Translations under genes and position numbers: made by a program | Assembly (NCBI GenBank): GCA_937957685.1 | Contig: CALGAO010000120.1 | Coordinates: 1 to 12,407 of the forward strand | Direction: 5' to 3' | DNA from: an uncultured Paenibacillaceae bacterium | Lineage (GTDB): Bacteria > Bacillota > Bacilli > Paenibacillales > DA-C8 | DNA: 12,407 bases | Notes under the pieces: model-generated | The model's database searches: none | What the model saw: the letters and a program-made list of their open reading frames with translations, nothing else | What the model was told of the DNA's origin: nothing | Part shown: in pieces, positions 5,968 to 12,407 of the stretch | Layout: each line of letters opens with the position of its first letter | How positions within the stretch are numbered: position 1 is the stretch's first letter

Positions 5968-7440
5968 ATGGCTAAGAGATCTATTGTAACCGCATTCATC
6001 GTGTTGTTGATCGTGGCAATGATCAGCGCCTGCACATCGGGCGGTGGCAACAACAGCGGAGGCGGCACAGGCAATGTGCAGAATCAATCAGGCAACACAT
6101 CCAACTCCGCGGGTTCAGGCAACTCCTCGGGCGGCAGCTCGGGCGGTTCCGGCGATTCGTCCTCCGGTGAGCAGGTTGTCATCCGCTATGTGAACTGGAA
6201 TCTGGGCACCGAAGCGGAAAACAACATCGAGCGCCAGATGATCCGGGCATTCGAGGAGAGCCATCCGAACATCAGGATCGAGCTGGACGAATCGTTCGAC
6301 TACGGCGCTTACGAGGATTCGCTGCTTGCGGCAGCCGCTGCTGGCAAGCTTCCTGACGTGATCATGCTGTCCAATATCCCGTTCGGTCTGTCCAACGAAT
6401 GGCTGATGGACATCTCCGGCCTGACCGCCAACGATCCGGAATGGGCGAACCTGCCGCCGGCGCTGGAGCAGGCCACCCATTACGGCAATGGCATCTACGC
6501 GATTCCCGCAGGCATGTTCTTCATGGGTTACTTCATCAATCAGGACCTGTTCGAGCAGGCCAATCTGCCGGAGCTGGACTTCGCCCCGACGTGGGATGCA
6601 TTCCAGAACGCCATCAAGACATTGAACAATCCTTCCGAGGGCATCATCGGTCTGGCCGAAGAGGTGCAGATTCCGGAATGGTATGCGTCGTCGGTTGATC
6701 CGAAGCTCGGATGGTATGCCTGGGATGCGGAAGGGGAGCAGTACCACCTGAATTCCGCCGCCTACATCGAAGGCATCAACAAGGCGCGCGAATTCTTCCA
6801 GGGCAAGTATACCTACGACAGCCTGAGCGATGAGCAGAAGGCCCAATACAACGCCGGCTGGTACGGCGATGTGTGGAATCAGGGCAAGATCGCGGTTCGC
6901 TGGGAAGGCACCTGGGCAACGCGCGACTTCAGCAACCTGAACTTCAATTCCCGTTTCATCGGCGCTCCTGGCGGCCGCTTCGCGCTCGTCGGCGACTTCA
7001 TGGGCATCTCGAGAAGCACCGCGCATCCGGAGGCGGCATACGAGTTCGCCAAGTTTATGACCTTCGGCAAGGACGGCATCCTGAAGCGCATCGAACTGAA
7101 TGTCGACGGCTCCTATACATCGCTGCCGCTGACGACCGATCAGAGCGTGCTCGACCAATACTTCGCGAGCGGCGTCTTCCCGGGACTCAAGGAAGCCTAT
7201 GAGTCGATCGATCAGGCGATCATCGAAGGCGTCAAGTTCGTGCCGGGCTACGTGCGCTCCAGATGGCAGGCGCCGACAGGCGTGAAGATCGGCGACAACG
7301 ACAACGCGAGCATCGGCGACCTCATCTTCCACGCGACGAAGGGCAACGTCCGCTTCGAGGATTATGCGGAGCAGGCCAACAAGCTGGCGAACGAGGAATA
7401 CGTCAAAGCGGTGGAAGCGATCAAGGGTCTGACCCAATGA
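5968..7440 (+). CDS. Lipoprotein solute-binding protein of a CUT1-type sugar ABC importer
   Basis: A 490-residue extracellular lipoprotein that should capture the sugar and deliver it to the two permeases downstream. Residues 1-21 are a lipoprotein signal peptide with lipobox ISAC and acylated Cys22. A flexible Gly/Ser/Asn-rich linker follows to about residue 67, typical of Paenibacillaceae. From about residue 70 the sequence is a family-1 solute-binding domain: VIRYVNWN opening strand, LLAAAAAGKLPDVIML, then YGNGIYAIPAG and GYFINQDLFEQA. Many Trp and Tyr residues fit a carbohydrate pocket. The ATG at 5968 is chosen because GAGAGGGG lies six bases upstream and the signal peptide begins there; the frame is open further upstream but that part lacks an RBS and signal features. 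Substrate unknown. A strong hairpin follows 40 bases after the stop. Confidence 0.9.
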   Translation: MAKRSIVTAFIVLLIVAMISACTSGGGNNSGGGTGNVQNQSGNTSNSAGSGNSSGGSSGGSGDSSSGEQVVIRYVNWNLGTEAENNIERQMIRAFEESHPNIRIELDESFDYGAYEDSLLAAAAAGKLPDVIMLSNIPFGLSNEWLMDISGLTANDPEWANLPPALEQATHYGNGIYAIPAGMFFMGYFINQDLFEQANLPELDFAPTWDAFQNAIKTLNNPSEGIIGLAEEVQIPEWYASSVDPKLGWYAWDAEGEQYHLNSAAYIEGINKAREFFQGKYTYDSLSDEQKAQYNAGWYGDVWNQGKIAVRWEGTWATRDFSNLNFNSRFIGAPGGRFALVGDFMGISRSTAHPEAAYEFAKFMTFGKDGILKRIELNVDGSYTSLPLTTDQSVLDQYFASGVFPGLKEAYESIDQAIIEGVKFVPGYVRSRWQAPTGVKIGDNDNASIGDLIFHATKGNVRFEDYAEQANKLANEEYVKAVEAIKGLTQ

Positions 7441-7480
7441 CGGTCGCATAACCGGCGGTGAACCTGTCGGAATCACAACC

Positions 7481-7527
7481 CTGCTGATGGAGTGCCAGCC
7501 ATGTATGGCTCGGGCCTCCATCAGCAG
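7481..7527 (+). repeat. Strong intercistronic hairpin between the two solute-binding protein genes
   Basis: CTGCTGATGGAG (7481-7492) pairs perfectly with CTCCATCAGCAG (7516-7527). Inside, GCC (7494-7496) pairs with GGC (7513-7515) and AGCCA (7497-7501) with TGGCT (7506-7510), closing a TGTA loop. The result is a nearly continuous 20-pair stem with small bulges. No T run follows, so it is not a standard intrinsic terminator. Its place, just after a solute-binding gene and before the rest of the importer operon, suggests it protects the upstream transcript or reduces expression downstream. Confidence 0.6.
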
Positions 7528-7593
7528 CATCGATCATCAACTTTGCACAGGATTATGCACACAACAACAAGAACCCGGGGGTGGCGCAGGATC

Positions 7594-10554
7594 ATGCGAG
7601 GACACAAAGCAGCATACACGATCGGCATCCTCATCGCCGTTCTCGCGCTCCTGCCCGTTCTGGCGGCGGGATGCTCGGGAGCCGGAAGTCCGGACCGGGA
7701 CCCGGCCGGAACGGGTCGTCTCGTCGCCGGGGCATACGATCAGTCCAGACAGACTGCAGTGCTGTCCGCAGACGGAGCGATGTCCTATCGGGTCGCTCCG
7801 TCCGATTTTATGAGCGCTTCAGGCAAACCGCTCCTGACCGGCGATGCAGCTTACGGCTATGCCGACGGGGCGATCCGCCTCGGCAAGGGCGACTCCTTCG
7901 AGGTCAGCATCGACGTGCGCTCGGCGGGAACGTATGCCCTGCTCTTCGACTACTTCATCCTGACGGACGGCCTGCAGGCGACCGAGTATCGCGTGGAACT
8001 GAAGGGAGCCGGCATGGACGCCGTCCATCAGGCGGAGCTTGCGCCGCTCTGGCGCAGCGTCCCCGGGGCGTTCCCGACGGATCGGTACGGCAACGAGGTG
8101 ATGCCGGCGAGGGAGCGCGCGGAGGAATGGCAGACATGGGCCCTGACCGATCCGCGCAGCGTCAGCATCGACCCGTTGCCGCTGAAGCTCGAGCAGGGGC
8201 TGCTGACGATCCGGGTGACGGTGACGAGCGGCGAGCTCCTGGGCGGGAGCCTGACCCTTGCCGCGCAGTCGGCGCTCCCTGCATACGCCGATTATGCGGC
8301 GGAGCATGCGGGCAAACCGGTGCCGCGGCGGGCGTCCGTGATCGTGCGGGAAGCGGAGCAGCCGGATTATCTGAACGATACGACGATCAACCCGGTGACG
8401 AGCCGGGATCTCGAGGTTCGGCCCTATGAGACGAACCGGCTGCTGCTGAATACGCTCGGCGGCAAGACCTGGGCGAGAAGCGGGCAAACCGTCTATTACG
8501 AGGTGGACATCGCCGAGGCGGGACTCTATGAGATCGCGGTCCGATACAAGCAGTCGGACAAACCGAATGCCCGCGTCTACCGAACGCTGTACATCGATGG
8601 AGAGATTCCGTTCCGGGAAGTTCGGCAATATCCCTTCGAATATACGAACGAGTGGCGGACGGAGGTGCTTCGGGGCGAGCAAGGGCCGTTCCTGTTCTAC
8701 CTCAGCGAAGGCAGGCATCGCATCGGTCTGGCGGCGGATGCGGGGATACACGATGAGGTGATGAAGCTGCTTCAGTCTTCGCTGGCTCAGGTGAACGATC
8801 TGAACCTGGAGATCCGCAAGCTCGTGGGCAATGACGTCGATCGTTACCGGGACTGGGAGATCATGGATTATCTGCCGGATATTCAGGTCGATCTGCGGGG
8901 GATCGCCGATGCGCTGGATGAACAATACCGGATCATGCTGGCTCTCAACGGCGGTGTGGACAGCGCGCGCAGCCTGACATCCATGGAGCTTGCGATCTCG
9001 GGCCTGCGCAGATTGGCGGCGGAGCCGAACGAGATCCCGCGCAGGCTCGCCGAGCTGAGCGGCAGCTCCGGCTCGGTGCTGCAATATCTGTCGCTGGCGA
9101 TGCAGGAGTTTGAGAAGCAGCCGCTCACGCTTGACCAGATCTATATCGCGCCTCCGGGCGGCGAGTATCCGGAATACCGCGCTTCCTGGCTGCAAGCGGC
9201 GGGAGAATCGATCAAGCGCTTCTTCCATTCCTTCGTTCCGAAGAAGCAAGCGATAGCGCAGGAGGGGGAAGGACCGACGCTGAACGTCTGGATCAACCGG
9301 GCGCGCAACTATCTGGATCTGCTGCAGCGCATGACCGATGAGGATTTCACCGCGAAGACAGGCATCAGGGTGGAATTTACGATGATGCCGAACGAGCAGC
9401 GGCTGACGCTTGCCGCCGCTTCGGGGACAGCGCCGGACATCGCGCTTGGCATCAGCAACTGGCTGCCGTTCGAACTCGGCATTCGTGGTGCGGCTCTGGA
9501 TCTTCGCCAGTTCGAGGACTTCCCGGAGACGATCAGGCCCTTCCTGCCAGGCTCGTTCCTGACGATGATGGTGAACGGAGAGGTCTATGGCATCCCGGAA
9601 ACGCAGGATTTCTATGTGCTCTTCTATCGGGAGGATGTTCTGGGCTCGCTCGGCATCCCCGTGCCGGATACGTGGCAGGAGGTCATCGAGATCCTGCCGG
9701 AGCTGCAGCGATACGGGATGAATTTCTATGCGCCGATCGCCGGCGCTTCCGGGTCGAAGCCGTTCATGGTGACGGCGCCGTTCATCTATCAGATGGGCGG
9801 AGATCTGTTCGGCGCAGACGCCTTCGATACGGTCATCGACAGCCGCGAATCGCTGGCGGGCATCGGGCTGATGACCGATCTGTTCAAGATCTACGGTCTG
9901 CCGATGCAGGTGCCGAATTTCTTCGAGCACTTCCGAAGCGGCATGCTGCCGATCGGCGTCTCGAACTTCACCACCTACGTGCAGCTGCAGGTGGCCGCAC
10001 CGGAGCTTGACGGTCTGTGGAAGATCGCGCCGGCTCCGGGAGTAAGCGATGGAAGTGAGACGGTGCGCTGGAGCCCCGGCTCGGCGCAGGTGTCGATGAT
10101 CTTCAAGGATACGGAATATCCGGAAGAGTCGTGGGAGTTTCTGAAGTGGTGGCTGTCGGCGGAGACGCAGGCGCGCTTCGCCAGCCAGCTGCACACGCTC
10201 TACGGCAAGGAATACCTGTGGAACACGGCCAACACGGACGCCTTCCGGCAGGGCTTCTGGCCGGATGAGGACAAGGAGGTTGTCCTGGAGCAGTGGAGAT
10301 GGCTGAAGGAAGTGCCCAAGACGCCCAGCGCCTATATGATCGAGCGGGAGCTCAGCAATATATGGAACAAGGTAGTATTTGACGACGAGAACATTCGCTC
10401 CGCCGTGGAGGAAGCGGTGATCGAGATCGACAAGGAGACGGCGCGGAAGATGGAGGAGTTCGGCTATATGGCTGGCGGCAGGATCGTCGCGCCATATGAG
10501 GTGCCGACGATCGAAGAGGTGGAAGGCTGGGTGAGGGATCGAGATGGATACTAG
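7594..10554 (+). CDS. Large modular lipoprotein: two beta-sandwich modules, helical stalk and a solute-binding domain
   Basis: A 986-residue surface lipoprotein. The signal peptide ends with LAAGC (acylated Cys27). Residues about 35-240 look like a galactose-binding/CBM-type beta-sandwich (GDSFEVSIDVRSAGTYALLF). Residues about 248-385 look like a second one of CBM6/CBM35 type (VIVREAEQPDY, then YYEVDIAEAGLYEIAVRY). Residues about 386-550 are mainly helical, probably a stalk. Residues from 562 form a full family-1 solute-binding domain (TLNVWINRARNY, AAASGTAPDIALG, VYGIPETQ, LGIPVPDTWQEVIE). ATG 7594 is preferred over ATG 7555, 7501 or GTG 7492: it has GGGGGTGG nine bases upstream and starts directly at the signal peptide, while the two earliest lie inside the hairpin. 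It overlaps the next gene by 11 bases. Module names are by eye; substrate is unknown. Confidence 0.82.
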   Translation: MRGHKAAYTIGILIAVLALLPVLAAGCSGAGSPDRDPAGTGRLVAGAYDQSRQTAVLSADGAMSYRVAPSDFMSASGKPLLTGDAAYGYADGAIRLGKGDSFEVSIDVRSAGTYALLFDYFILTDGLQATEYRVELKGAGMDAVHQAELAPLWRSVPGAFPTDRYGNEVMPARERAEEWQTWALTDPRSVSIDPLPLKLEQGLLTIRVTVTSGELLGGSLTLAAQSALPAYADYAAEHAGKPVPRRASVIVREAEQPDYLNDTTINPVTSRDLEVRPYETNRLLLNTLGGKTWARSGQTVYYEVDIAEAGLYEIAVRYKQSDKPNARVYRTLYIDGEIPFREVRQYPFEYTNEWRTEVLRGEQGPFLFYLSEGRHRIGLAADAGIHDEVMKLLQSSLAQVNDLNLEIRKLVGNDVDRYRDWEIMDYLPDIQVDLRGIADALDEQYRIMLALNGGVDSARSLTSMELAISGLRRLAAEPNEIPRRLAELSGSSGSVLQYLSLAMQEFEKQPLTLDQIYIAPPGGEYPEYRASWLQAAGESIKRFFHSFVPKKQAIAQEGEGPTLNVWINRARNYLDLLQRMTDEDFTAKTGIRVEFTMMPNEQRLTLAAASGTAPDIALGISNWLPFELGIRGAALDLRQFEDFPETIRPFLPGSFLTMMVNGEVYGIPETQDFYVLFYREDVLGSLGIPVPDTWQEVIEILPELQRYGMNFYAPIAGASGSKPFMVTAPFIYQMGGDLFGADAFDTVIDSRESLAGIGLMTDLFKIYGLPMQVPNFFEHFRSGMLPIGVSNFTTYVQLQVAAPELDGLWKIAPAPGVSDGSETVRWSPGSAQVSMIFKDTEYPEESWEFLKWWLSAETQARFASQLHTLYGKEYLWNTANTDAFRQGFWPDEDKEVVLEQWRWLKEVPKTPSAYMIERELSNIWNKVVFDDENIRSAVEEAVIEIDKETARKMEEFGYMAGGRIVAPYEVPTIEEVEGWVRDRDGY

Positions 10555-11515
10555 GTCGAACATCGGCGCGGCAGCGCCGCATCAGCTCGCTGCCGAAGCG
10601 GGGCTGAAGCGGCGCAGCAGGCTGCGCATCTGGGCGCAGAAGGAAGGGACGGCCTATCTGTTCCTCGCGCCCTATCTGATCCTCTTCCTGATCTTCATCG
10701 TGCTGCCGGTCGCGGTGGCGATCGGGCTGTCCTTTACCAACTTCAATGCGATCCAGATGCCGCGGTTCGTCGGTCTGCAGAACTACATCCACCTGCTGAC
10801 GGCGGACAGCGTGTTCATGCAATACGTGTTGCCGAACACGCTCAAGTTCTCGCTGCTCGTCGGCCCCATCGGCTATATCCTGTCCTTCCTGCTCGCCTGG
10901 GTGCTCGCCCAGATCCAGCGCGGTCCGCGCACCGTGCTGGCGCTGCTCATCTATTCGCCGTCGCTGACGGCCGGAGTGGCGATGCAGGTCGTCTGGGTCA
11001 CGCTCTTCAACGGCGATCCGAGCGGCTATATCAACAGCCTGCTGCTGCGAGCCGGGCTGATCCATCAGCCCATCCAATGGCTCCAGTCGCCCGAGTACCT
11101 GATGACGATCATGATGGTGGTGACGATCTGGAGCAGCATGGGCATCGGCTTCCTGGCGATGCTGGCGGGCGTCCTGAACATCAACTCGGAGATGTATGAA
11201 GCGGGCTACATCGACGGCATCAGGAATCGTTTCCAGGAGATCATCTACATCACCATCCCGGCGATGAAGCCGCAGATGCTGTTCGGCGCCGTCATGTCGG
11301 TCGTCTCGACCTTCCAGGCTGGCGCGATCGGCGTGCAGCTGTCCGGGACGAACCCGACGCCGCAGTACGCCGGGCAACTGATCGTGAATCACATCGAGGA
11401 TTACGGCTTCATCCGCTATGAGATGGGGTATGCGTCGGCGATCTCCGTCGTGCTCCTCATCATGATCTGGATCTGCAGCAAGCTGGTCTGGAAGCTGTTT
11501 TCCGAGAAAGAATAG
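10544..11515 (+). CDS. Sugar ABC importer permease, MalF/UgpA type
   Basis: First membrane subunit of the CUT1-type importer (323 aa). After a polar N-terminus of about 35 residues there are hydrophobic segments at about 38-62, 99-124, 130-155, 185-211, 244-264 and 297-316, six in all. The cytoplasmic coupling loop appears as EAGYIDGIRNRF (219-230) with P239, matching the EAA motif apart from Gly at the third position. It should dock an ATPase encoded elsewhere. The ATG lies inside the end of the large lipoprotein gene (11-base overlap) with GAGGG six bases upstream, so translation is coupled. The polar N-terminus and family features mark it as the MalF-like partner; the next gene is MalG-like. 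Confidence 0.93.
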   Translation: MDTRSNIGAAAPHQLAAEAGLKRRSRLRIWAQKEGTAYLFLAPYLILFLIFIVLPVAVAIGLSFTNFNAIQMPRFVGLQNYIHLLTADSVFMQYVLPNTLKFSLLVGPIGYILSFLLAWVLAQIQRGPRTVLALLIYSPSLTAGVAMQVVWVTLFNGDPSGYINSLLLRAGLIHQPIQWLQSPEYLMTIMMVVTIWSSMGIGFLAMLAGVLNINSEMYEAGYIDGIRNRFQEIIYITIPAMKPQMLFGAVMSVVSTFQAGAIGVQLSGTNPTPQYAGQLIVNHIEDYGFIRYEMGYASAISVVLLIMIWICSKLVWKLFSEKE

Positions 11516-11526
11516 GAGGTGCGCCA

Positions 11527-12399
11527 ATGGCTTCCTTTCAAGGGACGAAGATGAATCCGAGCCGGTTTCACATCAGCCAGCTGAAGTTCTACCTGTTGCT
11601 CGCGCCCTTGTCGGCGTTCATGATCATGCCGATCATCTTTATCTTCTCGCATGCCTTCAAGCCGATGAGTGAGCTGTTCGCGTATCCTCCGCGATTCTTC
11701 GTCGTCAGGCCGACATTCGACAACTTCCGGATGCTGCTGTCGAACTTTACGACCTCCGGCATTCCCGTGAGCCGTTACCTGTTCAACAGCTTCGTCATCA
11801 CGCTGCTCACGGTGCTGGCGACGGTGCTGATCAGCTCCATGGCGGCTTACGCCCTGTCGAAGAAGAGATTCCGGCTGAAGCATGCCATCTTCGAGGTGAA
11901 CACGCTGGCGCTGATGTTCGTGGCCGCCTCTGTCGCGATTCCGCGATATTTCATCATCGTGCAGCTCGGCCTGATCGACACGTTCGCCATCAATATCCTG
12001 CCGCTGCTGGCGATGCCGGTTGGGCTGTTCCTGCTGAAGCAATTCATCGACCAGATCCCGGATGAACTGCTGGAGGCGGCGCAGATGGACGGCGCGAGCG
12101 ACTGGACGATCTTCACCCGGATCATCCTTCCGATGACGATACCGGCGATCGCCACGATCGCCATCCTGTCCTTCCAGACGAGCTGGAACAACACGGAGCC
12201 GTCTGTGATGTACATCAACAACGAGCGTCTGAAGAACTTTGCCTATTACATGACGACGTTCACGGCCACCAACAACGAGGTTGCGGGTCAGGGGATCGCA
12301 GCAGCGGCGGCGCTGATCATGTTCGTTCCCAATGTGCTGATCTTTATCTTCATGCAGGGCAAAGTGATGAACACGATGGCTCATTCCGGATTGAAATAG
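11527..12399 (+). CDS. Sugar ABC importer permease, MalG/UgpE type
   Basis: Second membrane subunit (290 aa), complete to its TAG eight bases before the window ends. Hydrophobic segments lie at about residues 21-42, 85-110, 122-146, 152-172, 200-217 and 257-277. The EAA loop is canonical: EAAQMDGASDWTIFTRIILP (183-202). The stretch LPLLAMPVGLFLLKQFI before the loop is typical of MalG-like permeases. The start is fixed by a perfect AGGAGGT (11514-11520) six bases upstream; that site begins inside the stop codon of the previous permease gene. Together the two permeases form the channel used by one or both solute-binding proteins. No ATPase gene follows within the window. Confidence 0.94.
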   Translation: MASFQGTKMNPSRFHISQLKFYLLLAPLSAFMIMPIIFIFSHAFKPMSELFAYPPRFFVVRPTFDNFRMLLSNFTTSGIPVSRYLFNSFVITLLTVLATVLISSMAAYALSKKRFRLKHAIFEVNTLALMFVAASVAIPRYFIIVQLGLIDTFAINILPLLAMPVGLFLLKQFIDQIPDELLEAAQMDGASDWTIFTRIILPMTIPAIATIAILSFQTSWNNTEPSVMYINNERLKNFAYYMTTFTATNNEVAGQGIAAAAALIMFVPNVLIFIFMQGKVMNTMAHSGLK

Positions 12400-12402
12400 G
12401 TG
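12398..12402 (+). promoter_or_regulatory. Possible ribosome binding site for a gene beyond the right edge
   Basis: AGGTG overlaps the permease stop codon TAG (12397-12399), in the same way that AGGAGGT overlaps the stop at 11513-11515. A start codon a few bases past 12407 would then continue the operon, for example with an enzyme for the imported sugar. Only eight bases remain after the stop, so this is a weak call. Confidence 0.25.
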
Positions 12403-12407
12403 CGTGA

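Noticed and set aside
6115..7530. A 471-codon minus-strand open frame opposite the first solute-binding gene
   Set aside because: Low-complexity Arg/His/Val/Leu-rich translation typical of an antisense shadow. No family features.
7492..7593. Earlier in-frame starts (GTG 7492, ATG 7501, ATG 7555) for the large lipoprotein
   Set aside because: The first two lie inside a strong hairpin and ATG 7555 has only AGGA two bases away. All would put a polar extension before a normal lipoprotein signal peptide, while ATG 7594 has a well-spaced RBS.
7819..10563. A 914-codon open frame on the minus strand opposite the large lipoprotein gene
   Set aside because: It mirrors the codon bias of a GC-rich gene. 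Its product is rich in Arg, His, Leu and Gln with no recognisable domain, membrane pattern or RBS, while the plus-strand frame has a signal peptide and clear domains.
10352..12384. Two long minus-strand open frames opposite the permease genes
   Set aside because: Charged, repetitive Arg/His/Asp/Gln translations that are shadows of hydrophobic permease codons.

Overview
The window looks like chromosome of a GC-rich, low-temperature-style Gram-positive bacterium, most likely a Paenibacillaceae member (Paenibacillus, Cohnella or a relative). The reasons are near-perfect AGGAGG-type ribosome binding sites, AT-rich spacers next to GC-rich genes, lipoprotein solute-binding proteins with Gly/Ser/Asn linkers, and an importer operon with no ATPase of its own. 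The genus is inference; no marker gene is present.

Two divergent operons meet at an intergenic region of about 420 bases (4440-4857). On the minus strand (4439 down to 107) is a compact polyamine importer operon: an XRE-HTH/cupin regulator, then potA, potB, potC and potD. Every junction is overlapped or translationally coupled, and a hairpin terminator follows at 31-61. The regulator and transporter are a familiar pairing: the cupin domain probably senses a polyamine or related amine, and PotABCD imports spermidine and/or putrescine.

On the plus strand (4858-12399) is a carbohydrate-type CUT1 importer operon: a LacI-family regulator, a 490-residue lipoprotein solute-binding protein, a 986-residue lipoprotein, and two MalF/MalG-type permeases. 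The large lipoprotein joins two probable carbohydrate-binding beta-sandwich modules and a helical stalk to a complete second solute-binding domain. No ATPase is encoded in the window, so a shared MsmX-type ATPase elsewhere is expected. The substrate cannot be read from the sequence; an oligosaccharide from a polysaccharide is the reasonable guess.

Regulation is partly visible. A perfect 12-base palindrome (TGAAACGTTTCA, 4772-4783) lies just after a sigma-A-type promoter and is the probable LacI-family operator. A second imperfect copy (4606-4617) lies near the pot promoter, and a third weaker copy (5919-5930) lies before the first solute-binding gene. Four AGTAAAC-like repeats with 22-9-22 spacing sit in the pot leader and may be the XRE regulator's operator. 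A strong hairpin (7481-7527) separates the first solute-binding gene from the large lipoprotein gene and may set their expression ratio.

No tRNA, rRNA, CRISPR array, insertion sequence or phage gene was seen. The least ordinary item is the modular large lipoprotein working beside a normal solute-binding protein in one importer operon.
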